In this document: piece after piece, positions 1-6,078 of the stretch
Layout of the letters: each line of letters opens with the position of its first letter
Numbering within the stretch: the stretch's first letter is position 1
DNA from: Candidatus Bathyarchaeota archaeon
GTDB taxonomy: Archaea; Thermoproteota; Bathyarchaeia; Bathyarchaeales; Bathycorpusculaceae
NCBI GenBank assembly: GCA_026014845.1
Contig: JAOZHM010000243.1
Coordinates: 1 to 8,257 of the forward strand
Length of the DNA stretch: 8,257 nt
Reading direction: 5' to 3'
Position numbers and translations under genes: made by a program
Notes under the pieces: generated by a model
The model's input: the letters and a program-made list of their open reading frames with translations, nothing else
Told to the model about the DNA's origin: nothing
The model's database searches: none

Positions 1-546
1 AGCATTTTCATCAGTTTCGTTCTCTACTATCCCCAAGTTTTTGGCAGCAGAGACTACCAGACTCGTTGGATTTGGTTTGGCTTTTTCCCAGACCTCTCGT
101 AATTCTCTCAGGAAGATGCTTACAGTCACGTCGCCTATGCCCTTTCCTAAATTCTTTAACCTATTTTCCAAGTCTTTTGCCTTGGAAGCCTTGCAATGGA
201 GAAGTTTGAGGCTTCCATTGTACTTTTCCATGAGATTTCCCATAACTTCCAAAAGTTTATCCGCAGTTTTGAAATCGTAGCGTGTGTAACTTCCTTCATC
301 AAGGATTCTAACTAGGCCGTCCCATCCAGTTTCAAGGATTCTTTTAGGCGTTAAAACCTCATATTTTTGAAAGCATTTGTAGGTTTTGATGACTGAAGCT
401 TCAGTTATGGGTGCACCAAACAGTATGGAGGCTAAAAACCATTTGAGAATCTCGTCATCCTTTCCACTGTCAAGATTTATACCCAAAACTACAGAATATC
501 TTTTTCCAAATTTTCCAAGGAGAACTTCTAGGGTTTTCCGTTTCAT
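1..546 (-). CDS. Helix-hairpin-helix DNA glycosylase / endonuclease III-like protein (C-terminus beyond window)
   Basis: An open frame of 182 codons runs from an ATG at 546 to the left edge with no stop, so the C-terminus is missing. Residues 33-57 (core ILKWFLASILFGAPI) resemble the first helices of the HhH-GPD fold. Residues about 127-147 form a helix-hairpin-helix with the core GKGIGDVT at 134-141, the DNA-backbone-binding motif of base-excision glycosylases. The residue matching the catalytic Lys of Nth is Val140, and no Asp occurs from 140 to 178, where the catalytic Asp would fall. It may therefore be a non-catalytic or divergent member, or use other residues. It is divergent from the mtnA-type gene, with 66 bases between the starts. 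The ribosome site is weak (AAGTGA just upstream). The HhH fold is fairly secure; the substrate is unknown. Confidence 0.66.
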   Translation of the reverse strand, partial: MKRKTLEVLLGKFGKRYSVVLGINLDSGKDDEILKWFLASILFGAPITEASVIKTYKCFQKYEVLTPKRILETGWDGLVRILDEGSYTRYDFKTADKLLEVMGNLMEKYNGSLKLLHCKASKAKDLENRLKNLGKGIGDVTVSIFLRELREVWEKAKPNPTSLVVSAAKNLGIVENETDENA

Positions 547-568
547 GGTCTTTTCACTTTCTCATAAG

Positions 569-576
569 TTTTATAC
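569..576 (+). promoter_or_regulatory. Probable TATA box for the mtnA-endA-hisS cluster
   Basis: TTTTATAC lies about 26 bases upstream of an expected start site near 600. The leader would be about 13 bases and include the ribosome site TGAGG at 601-605, seven bases before the ATG at 613. It is the best TATA match in the short divergent spacer. Confidence 0.45.
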
Positions 577-585
577 TGTCTACGT

Positions 586-593
586 CATAAAAC
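586..593 (-). promoter_or_regulatory. Probable TATA box for the HhH gene
   Basis: Read on the minus strand this is GTTTTATG. It lies about 40 bases upstream of the ATG at 546, which would place transcription start near 564 and leave a leader of about 18 bases. It sits inside the opposite gene's promoter interval. Assigned from spacing and AT content only. Confidence 0.35.
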
Positions 594-612
594 GGTTTAC
601 TGAGGCATTAAC

Positions 613-1632
613 ATGAGGACGATAGAGTGGCATGATGGAACAATTGTAACGATAGACCAGACGAAACTTCCGCAGGAAACTGTGTTTTTGGAGATGAAAA
701 ATGTTACTGAAGTGGCTAAGGCCATAAAAACTATGAAAATAAGGGGGGCCCCGCTTTTGGGTGCGGCTGCAGCCTTCGCATTGGCTTTGGTGTCCTATCA
801 TTCAAAAGCTGTAAGGAATGCGGAACTCATTGGCGAGTTGGAGGAAGCAGCGGGGATTTTGAAGGAAACTAGGCCGACGGCTGTTAATCTTTTCTGGGCG
901 ATAGATAGGATTCTGAGCGAGGCGAGAGGTTTCTCTGGAAACGCCAAAGATTTAGCCGTATTTGTTGTTGAAGAGGCGCAGAAAATTGCTGATGAAGATG
1001 CAGCGGCGAACCGTTTGATTGGTAAGCACGGCGCTGAACTCATTCGTGACAGGGATGCTATCTTAACGCATTGCAACGCCGGTGCTTTAGCAACGGTTGA
1101 TTATGGCACTGCTTTAGGCGTGATAAGAGCTGCTTGGGAGCAAGGGAAAAAGATTAGGGTTATAGCAACTGAGACAAGACCGAAACTGCAGGGAGCAAGG
1201 TTAACAACTTATGAGCTTAAACGCGATGGTATACCAGTGACGTTGATTACTGATAACATGGTTGGCTATGTCATGTATAAGCGGATGGTTGACAAAGTCA
1301 TAGTTGGAGCAGATAGAATAGTTAGAGACGCGGTGATCAATAAGATTGGAACATATGCCATAGCTGTTTTGGCCAAGGAGCATAACATTCCATTTTATGT
1401 TGCGGCTCCCAAATCCACCTTTGACTTGGTACACACCTCAGCAGATGTTATTCTTGAGCAAAGACCATCAGAAGAGGTTACGCACATAGGTTCGCAGAGG
1501 ATTGCCCCTGAAGGAGTGAATGTTTTGAACCCAGCCTTTGACATAACTCCATTGGAATATGTCACTGCTGTTATTTGTGAGGATGGTGTCTTAAGTAAGG
1601 AAGATCTCGTTAAGTTTGAATCCAATTTATAA
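613..1632 (+). CDS. mtnA: S-methyl-5-thioribose-1-phosphate isomerase (MtnA / aIF2B-like family)
   Basis: This 339-residue protein matches the usual length of MtnA, which converts methylthioribose-1-phosphate to methylthioribulose-1-phosphate in methionine salvage. Family marks in order are: RGAPLLG (44-50), TAVNL (89-93), the catalytic-Cys segment THCNAGALAT with Cys154 (152-161), TETRPKLQGARLT (187-199), the Asp segment GADRI with Asp233 (232-236), NKIGTY (243-248) and NPAFDITP (306-313). Both expected catalytic residues, Cys and Asp, are present. The start is supported by TGAGG seven bases upstream. It is first in a cluster with endA and hisS, although no functional link to them is evident. 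The related ribose-1,5-bisphosphate isomerases and eIF2B-like proteins share this fold; the TETRP and NPAFDITP segments favour MtnA. No other methionine-salvage gene is in view. Confidence 0.88.
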   Translation: MRTIEWHDGTIVTIDQTKLPQETVFLEMKNVTEVAKAIKTMKIRGAPLLGAAAAFALALVSYHSKAVRNAELIGELEEAAGILKETRPTAVNLFWAIDRILSEARGFSGNAKDLAVFVVEEAQKIADEDAAANRLIGKHGAELIRDRDAILTHCNAGALATVDYGTALGVIRAAWEQGKKIRVIATETRPKLQGARLTTYELKRDGIPVTLITDNMVGYVMYKRMVDKVIVGADRIVRDAVINKIGTYAIAVLAKEHNIPFYVAAPKSTFDLVHTSADVILEQRPSEEVTHIGSQRIAPEGVNVLNPAFDITPLEYVTAVICEDGVLSKEDLVKFESNL

Positions 1633-1667
1633 GTGAAAAGATGGTTTTATGCTGGTTGAGGGTTTGC

Positions 1668-2225
1668 ATGAGCAAGGCTAAGGAGAAGACATCTGCCCGT
1701 TCAGAGCTTAGGGTTGTGGGTTTGCTTGTTGAAAATGGTGTCAAAGTTTCTGAAGAAGAGAGTGTGGATGAACTTTCTTCAAGGGGTTACGGTGTAGCTG
1801 AAAATGATGAGCTCTTGCTTACGTTTTATGAGGCTCTGTATCTTTTGGATAAGGGAAACTTGGAGATCGAGAATGGAAAAGGTGGAACGGTGGATTTTCA
1901 AAGGGTTCTGCATCACTATGAGGAGGCTGATGAAAATGCTTGGGCTAAATATTTGGCATATCGTGATTTGAGAAGTCGCGGATACGTTGTTCGCGAAGGT
2001 TTCGGATTAGGCGTTGACTTTCGAGTTTACGAGCGCGGAGGATACGGTGGAAAAACGGCCAAATACTTGATTTTGAGCATGCAAGAGGGAAATCCAACAT
2101 CACTGGAGGATTTAACCCGTGTTTTAAGACAGTGTCAAAGTCTTAAGAAAGAGTTGGTTTTGGCTGTTATGAACCGTAGAGGGGAAATAGTTTACTACTC
2201 GGTTTCACAGTTAACCCTAAAATAG
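1668..2225 (+). CDS. endA: tRNA-splicing endonuclease (EndA-like) with the catalytic His replaced
   Basis: Archaeal tRNA-intron endonucleases cut bulge-helix-bulge motifs in precursor tRNAs. From the ATG at 1668 the product is 185 residues, close to the usual size of about 180 for the homotetrameric type, with an N-terminal domain (about 1-88) and a C-terminal catalytic domain (about 89-185). The core YLAYRDLRSRGYVV, then GVDFRVYERGG, then SLKKELVLAV is characteristic. The catalytic Tyr (Tyr121 in FRVYERG) and Lys (Lys161 in SLKKEL) are present. The segment normally reading HSxYLV is TAKYLI, so the general-acid/base His is Thr130 (codon ACG). An in-frame ATG at 1641 would add nine residues. 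I prefer 1668 because GAGGG at 1658-1662 precedes it by five bases. Stop to hisS start is 13 bases, which suggests co-transcription. Family assignment is secure; activity on its own is doubtful. Confidence 0.85.
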   Translation: MSKAKEKTSARSELRVVGLLVENGVKVSEEESVDELSSRGYGVAENDELLLTFYEALYLLDKGNLEIENGKGGTVDFQRVLHHYEEADENAWAKYLAYRDLRSRGYVVREGFGLGVDFRVYERGGYGGKTAKYLILSMQEGNPTSLEDLTRVLRQCQSLKKELVLAVMNRRGEIVYYSVSQLTLK

Positions 2226-2238
2226 TGGAGTGTTTGAA

Positions 2239-3528
2239 TTGCCCGCTTTTAGAAGAGTTCGTGGGATGAGAGATTTTCTGCCAGAAGAAGCTCAGATGAT
2301 GAAGTATATTGAGGGTAAGGCTAGAAAAGTAGCTCGGCTTTATGGATATGGGGAGATAATAACGCCTGTTTTGGAATCTTACGAGCTTTTAGCTGCAAAG
2401 GCTGGTGAAGAGATTCGCTCTAGAATGTACGCTTTTGAGGATTTGGGTGGACGCAAGGTTGCCTTAAGACCAGAGTTCACGGCTTCTGTGGCGAGACTGG
2501 TTGCAACAACTTTAAGAAACGAGCCTAAGCCTTTACGAATGTTTTGTGTAGGAAATCTCTATCGATATGACGAACCGCAACAAGGTCGTTTCAGAGAGTT
2601 TTGGCAGTCAAACTATGAATTGATGGGTTCAAGCAAGCCTGAAGCGGACGCGGAAATAATGATGTTGACGAACAGTTTGATGAAGGCTGTAGGATTGAAG
2701 AATTTTGTTTTTAAAGTTGGGCATGTTGGGGTTTTGAGGAGGATCTTAAGCCAAGAAAAAGTTCAAGATAAAGTTCAAAACCGAATTATGCAATTAATGG
2801 ACAAAAAAGAGTACGATACAGCCCTTGAGCTGGTTGAAGAGGCTGGAGTGTCTGAAAAGTGCTTGGTAACTATTCAAAAATTGGTGAGAATTAAGGGTGG
2901 TAAAGTCTTCGAAGTCTTACAGAGTATGGAGAAGCAGGTTAAAGGTTATGAAAGGGCTGTTGACGCTTTGGAGAATCTTCGTGAGATTCTTGAACTGGTT
3001 TCGGAAACTGGAGAAAAAATTCACATGATTGTTGAGGCTGGCTTTGCTAGGGGACTTGAGTATTACACTGGTATGGTTTTTGAGATTTACGTTCCAGAGA
3101 TGAGTATATCGCTGTGTGGCGGTGGAAGATATGACAGGCTTATTGAGATGTTTGGAGGTGAGCCTACACCTGCGGTTGGTGTTGCCCATGGGTTAGATAG
3201 GATAATGATGGCGATGCAGAAGCAGAAAACTCTGCTAGAGACAGAGGAGGGAAAGACTGTTATCGTGATTCCAATTAAAGAAGAGTTGAAGGGGGAAGCC
3301 TTGAAGATTTCGCGGATACTTAGGGATGCAGACATAGCAGTTGAGGTTGAAGTCATGGGTCGAAAAGTGGCCAAAGCTTTGGAAGATGCAGACAGAAGAA
3401 AAATGGACTATGCAGTAATTGTGGGAGAAAGGGAACTGAAAGAAGGATCAGTTGTGATTCGGAACTTAGAGAGAAGAGAGCAAAAAACCGTGAAAATTGA
3501 AAGCATAATAGAAGCAATAAAGGGTTAA
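2239..3528 (+). CDS. hisS: Histidyl-tRNA synthetase
   Basis: This class II synthetase attaches histidine to tRNA-His. From TTG at 2239 it has 429 residues, a normal length. The N-terminus reads PAFRRVRGMRDFLPEE, a typical HisRS opening. Then come motif 1 (about 41-51), RPEFTA (77-82), motif 2 around YRYDEPQQGRFREF (108-121), the HisA signature RGLEYYTG (271-278), the HisB segment GGGRYDRL (294-301) and motif 3 as GVAHGLDRI (314-322). An anticodon-binding domain occupies about 339-429. A GTG at 2230 would add three residues but overlaps GGAG (2227-2230). That GGAG sits eight bases before the TTG at 2239 and makes the TTG the better start. It follows endA by 13 bases. No catalytic motif is broken. 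Confidence 0.93.
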   Translation: MPAFRRVRGMRDFLPEEAQMMKYIEGKARKVARLYGYGEIITPVLESYELLAAKAGEEIRSRMYAFEDLGGRKVALRPEFTASVARLVATTLRNEPKPLRMFCVGNLYRYDEPQQGRFREFWQSNYELMGSSKPEADAEIMMLTNSLMKAVGLKNFVFKVGHVGVLRRILSQEKVQDKVQNRIMQLMDKKEYDTALELVEEAGVSEKCLVTIQKLVRIKGGKVFEVLQSMEKQVKGYERAVDALENLREILELVSETGEKIHMIVEAGFARGLEYYTGMVFEIYVPEMSISLCGGGRYDRLIEMFGGEPTPAVGVAHGLDRIMMAMQKQKTLLETEEGKTVIVIPIKEELKGEALKISRILRDADIAVEVEVMGRKVAKALEDADRRKMDYAVIVGERELKEGSVVIRNLERREQKTVKIESIIEAIKG

Positions 3529-3543
3529 GCGTAATCTAAACTG

Positions 3544-3699
3544 TCATTTCTCCTTCTTAGAGACTGAGAGTAAATGTGTCTTCTTAACAAACTCTAAGAA
3601 TCTAGGAAATTCTCTAGTATAGTTTCGAATAGTCCTAGAATTGCCTATTTGTTCAAACCAATTCTTAACGTACTTATCCTCTAAGAATTCTCCATTCAT
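3544..3699 (-). pseudogene. N-terminal fragment of a tyrosine recombinase (phage/plasmid-type integrase)
   Basis: The reading frame encodes 51 residues from ATG at 3699 to TGA at 3544. Residues about 5-40 (FLEDKY...NWFEQIG...NSRTIRNYTREFPRFLEFVKK) look like the SAM-like core-binding domain at the start of tyrosine recombinases. The catalytic domain with its R-H-R-Y residues is absent, and nothing resembling it lies downstream before hisS. The start looks functional, with GGGGGTGA a few bases before the ATG and a TATA-like box at 3734-3739, so the short peptide may still be expressed. It lies 157 bases from a 3' tRNA-Gly copy in the same orientation, which fits an integrase next to its attachment site. 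The assignment rests on pattern recognition of a short domain and is moderately sure. Confidence 0.55.
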
Positions 3700-3706
3700 A
3701 TATGTC

Positions 3707-3826
3707 ACCCCCTAAAAGTTTTGTTTGTTGTGGTTTATACAGGATATCCCCCAATTGGGGGGTGTAGTGGTTTATCGGTAGTTCTCTATAGGGGGTCTAT
3801 TCTGGCAGTTTGCGTGGAAATTCCAC
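3707..3826. repeat. Cluster of inverted and direct repeats upstream of the recombinase fragment
   Basis: The region holds a perfect 14-base palindrome CCCCCAATTGGGGG (3748-3761). It also holds an 8-base inverted pair, ACCCCCTA (3707-3714) and TAGGGGGT (3789-3796). A 6-base-arm hairpin, GTGGAA and TTCCAC, lies at 3814-3826. Direct copies of GTGGTTTAT at 3730-3738 and 3767-3775 flank the palindrome. Runs of C and G of this kind are unusual in the AT-rich surroundings. No coding frame here resembles a protein. The repeats could be operators or recombinase-binding sites; the function is not shown. Confidence 0.5.
3734..3739 (-). promoter_or_regulatory. TATA box of the recombinase fragment
   Basis: TATAAA is read on the minus strand, 35 bases upstream of the ATG at 3699. 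This predicts a start site near 3710 and a leader of about 10 bases. A 14-base perfect palindrome (3748-3761) lies immediately upstream. Confidence 0.4.
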
Positions 3827-3855
3827 ATTCACCATGTTGTTATTCAATGAATTCC

Positions 3856-3904
3856 TGGTGTGGCCGCCAAAATTTGAATTCAGGTCGTCAGTGTGGCAGG
3901 TTGA
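3856..3904 (-). pseudogene. Partial tRNA-Gly copy: anticodon stem through CCA (attachment-site remnant)
   Basis: These 49 bases align without gaps to 6079-6127 of the intact tRNA-Gly(GCC), with 38 identical, in the same orientation. The copy begins exactly at the first base of the anticodon stem and ends with CCA. It keeps the anticodon loop CTGCCAC and T-loop TTCAAAT. The 5' half of the tRNA is absent. All 11 differences are transitions. The T-stem still pairs fully (two A-U pairs replacing G-C pairs, two G-U wobbles), but the anticodon stem has two A-C mismatches. It cannot form a functional tRNA. It begins 18 bases beyond the stop of the S9 peptidase. The limits are those expected of an att site left by tyrosine-recombinase integration; a decayed second tRNA-Gly gene is the alternative. 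Confidence 0.72.
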
Positions 3905-3921
3905 GGCATGTTTCTTTAGTT

Positions 3922-5742
3922 TTATTCTAGTCTGCGGTTAAAGAAGTCAAGAAGTATTTTGAAAGTTCGAGTGCGCATCGTCATATCTGTGTAGGCACCA
4001 TGCCCCTCTTCACCGAATTCAACATACTCAAAGTCTTCTCCTTCTTTTTTACCCAATTCAACCAGTTTATCTCTGAACTGCCGGCTTTCCTCCACCGGAC
4101 ATCGCGGATCATTCACGCCGTGCACTATCAAAATGGGACACCTAATGTTTTGTATGAAATTTAATGCGCTTCTATCTTCCCAAAGTTCCGAATTCTTGTC
4201 AGGGTCTCCCATATGCATTCTGATGAAATATTTGAAATGTGGTTTTGAACGTTTATGGAAGGTTTTAAGATGTGAAATCCCTATCCATGCACATGCAGCA
4301 GCCCAAAATTCAGGTTTCTTAGTAACCGCGAGAAAAGTCATGAAGCCCCCATAACTTCCACCAAAGATCCCTATCCTTGCCTTGTCCACGTATGGAAGGG
4401 ACTTGAGATAGTTGGCACCCGCAACAACATCTTCAAGGTCTCCACCTCCCCAATCCATAAGGTTCATATCTTGAAACTTTCTTCCGTATCCGGTGCTTCC
4501 TCTAACGTTGGGCAACAGTAAAACATAGCCTTCGTTTGCCAGAATTTGTCCCATCATGTTAAAGCGTAGGGAATACTGAGCGGTTGGTCCCCCATGAGGC
4601 ATTATAAGCGCTGGATGGGTTTGTCCTTCGGGAATGTTCTTAGGTTTATATAGCACAGCGGGAATCTCGAGTTCATCAAAGGACTTGTATTTAACATAGT
4701 CAGGGGTTATAAAGAACATCGGGTCTGCTTTTCCAAATTGTGGTTCAATTAAGTATTTCATGCTTTTATTCTTAAGGTCGTAGGCAACGAGAGCTATCGG
4801 AATTGTTGGAGTAGTTAGAGGGGCTATCAAAAGCTGGTCGTTTAATGCAAATTGAACAAGTTCGACTACACCTTTTGGAAATTGTGCCTTTTCGCATTCT
4901 CCAGTTTCAAGATCATAAATAACTGGAAAAACTGTTGCTTCATAGTTTCTTAAACATACAAGTTTTTTCCCATCCTCTGAAAAGGCTACAGCGGTTTCTT
5001 CGTATTCTTGTCCGCCTAGAAGCTTTATTTCTCCGGTTTTAAGGTTGTAGATGCCGGGTTGGTTCACTCCATTCGCGTCGGTTGTGAACGCCAGCAGTTT
5101 ACCGTCTTTACTCCATTCAACCACAATGTCTTGCGAACCTTCCTTGATGCTTACTATCCTTTTCTTCTCGCTTCCGTCGGTTTTCACAAGCCATATGTCC
5201 ATGTTTCGCAGATTTTTAGTTTCATTAACGTTGTAAGCTATCCAATCATATTTTGGATTCCAAGAAAAACCGCCCCACGTTGGGTTTACATGATCAGTTA
5301 ACTGAACAGTTTCTTTGCTTTCCAAGTCTAATCTAAAGAGGTTAAGTTGTCCTTTTCTCGTGGAGGGCATTGCTAAGTATTTGCCATCTGAACTTGTGTC
5401 ACCAGCATAATCTTGGTGCTCAGGAGTATTAGTAAGCTGTTCGGTTCTTCCAGATTCGATATTGATTTTTATGAGATTATGATTTTCATCGCCATCTTTG
5501 TCCTTTGCAAAGACGATGTGTTTATCATCTCTCGTCCAGACAAACCCAGCACGTAAAGCTCTAGGGCATTCACCATGGCTCACCTGTTTTAGTTCGTTAG
5601 TTTTCAAATCTAACGCGAATAATTCCAGTATGCCAGTCTTATCCCAATAAAAGGCTACCTTCTCTTTTGAATGACTCACCATTGGCAAATAAATTTGCGG
5701 GATTTTCGACAAGATATCAATTGTATACTTTTTCTCCTTCAA
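3922..5742 (-). CDS. S9-family serine peptidase (acylaminoacyl-peptidase / prolyl-oligopeptidase type)
   Basis: These cytosolic enzymes cleave short or N-acylated peptides; a beta-propeller gates the alpha/beta-hydrolase active site. From TTG at 5742 the product is 606 residues, a normal length. The first 330 or so carry propeller blades with repeated SxDGKxLxF-type segments (for example SSDGKYLA and SKDGKLLAF). The hydrolase domain shows the oxyanion segment HGGP (383-386), the nucleophile elbow GGSYGG with Ser463, Asp545 in HGVNDPRCP and His581 in GEEGHG, so the triad is complete. No signal peptide or membrane segment is seen. An in-frame TTG at 5757 is also open, but GAGGT (5751-5755) sits eight bases before 5742 and favours the shorter form. 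It lies between the two tRNA-Gly repeats. The exact substrate cannot be read from sequence. Confidence 0.88.
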   Translation of the reverse strand: MKEKKYTIDILSKIPQIYLPMVSHSKEKVAFYWDKTGILELFALDLKTNELKQVSHGECPRALRAGFVWTRDDKHIVFAKDKDGDENHNLIKINIESGRTEQLTNTPEHQDYAGDTSSDGKYLAMPSTRKGQLNLFRLDLESKETVQLTDHVNPTWGGFSWNPKYDWIAYNVNETKNLRNMDIWLVKTDGSEKKRIVSIKEGSQDIVVEWSKDGKLLAFTTDANGVNQPGIYNLKTGEIKLLGGQEYEETAVAFSEDGKKLVCLRNYEATVFPVIYDLETGECEKAQFPKGVVELVQFALNDQLLIAPLTTPTIPIALVAYDLKNKSMKYLIEPQFGKADPMFFITPDYVKYKSFDELEIPAVLYKPKNIPEGQTHPALIMPHGGPTAQYSLRFNMMGQILANEGYVLLLPNVRGSTGYGRKFQDMNLMDWGGGDLEDVVAGANYLKSLPYVDKARIGIFGGSYGGFMTFLAVTKKPEFWAAACAWIGISHLKTFHKRSKPHFKYFIRMHMGDPDKNSELWEDRSALNFIQNIRCPILIVHGVNDPRCPVEESRQFRDKLVELGKKEGEDFEYVEFGEEGHGAYTDMTMRTRTFKILLDFFNRRLE

Positions 5743-5984
5743 ATACAACAACCTCAATGGAGAACTGAGAATAAATTACACCACTTAAAAACGTTTACAT
5801 TAATTTTAATCATTTTTCTCACCTCGCTTTTACATTGGAAAGAAGTAAAGCCTCCTGAGATTTTAAAAAGTGAGACACACTTTGAGAACACTTTTTGTGG
5901 TCACAAATTGTTACTGTTGCTTAAGCTCATGAAACCGTTAGGAATCAAGCCTTGGAAAATAAACGCGAATCCTAACTTATAATC

Positions 5985-6016
5985 AAAAACAACGCCGCCT
6001 TGAGGCTAATGCGTTG
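5985..6016 (-). terminator. Stem-loop followed by a T5 run, downstream of tRNA-Gly
   Basis: CAACGC (5990-5995) pairs with GCGTTG (6011-6016), and an inner three-base-pair GCC/GGC stem sits within. Read on the minus strand the hairpin is followed at once by TTTTT (5985-5989). The shape is that of an intrinsic terminator, though archaea usually rely on T-runs alone. It could also be a structured remnant. Confidence 0.35.
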
Positions 6017-6062
6017 GTTAAACAATTAATTTTGATCAGATTAACCTCGCCCCTGTATATGG

Positions 6063-6072
6063 AAAAGCAAAA
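6063..6072 (-). terminator. T-rich terminator of tRNA-Gly
   Basis: Read on the minus strand, two TTTT runs separated by GC begin seven bases after the encoded CCA. This suits archaeal oligo-T termination of a single tRNA transcript. Confidence 0.45.
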
Positions 6073-6078
6073 GATTCT

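Larger units (their letters stand above)
5758..6078. other. Gene-free interval between the S9 peptidase and tRNA-Gly
   Basis: I find no convincing gene here. The interval holds the peptidase promoter region, with a TTTTTAAG box read on the minus strand at 5784-5791. It also has an 8-base inverted pair, AAAAAGTG (5865-5872) and CACTTTTT (5889-5896), and a GC-rich stem-loop at 5990-6016. A plus-strand open frame ending near 5982 starts inside the peptidase gene and resembles no family. If the region is a relict element, decayed coding sequence may lie here. Confidence 0.4.

Noticed and set aside
41..280. Plus-strand open frames in the first 600 bases
   Set aside because: They are antisense shadows of the minus-strand HhH gene, which is open throughout and carries a recognisable motif.
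3758..3833. A plus-strand string with a D-arm-like part (GTGTAGTGGTTTATC) and an ACCA end, about tRNA length
   Set aside because: I could pair most of an acceptor stem only with G-U pairs and a mismatch, and no anticodon or T-arm forms. The T-loop motif is missing. At best it is a heavily decayed tRNA; more likely it is chance.
3721..3930. Plus-strand 69-codon open frame
   Set aside because: It runs through the palindrome cluster, the partial tRNA copy and the end of the peptidase gene. Its composition is odd and its codons follow the repeats. Not a gene.
5671..5982. Plus-strand 103-codon open frame with a hydrophobic stretch
   Set aside because: It begins antisense inside the conserved start of the S9 peptidase gene, has no ribosome site and resembles no family. 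The part beyond 5760 could hide a decayed gene, but nothing positive supports this.
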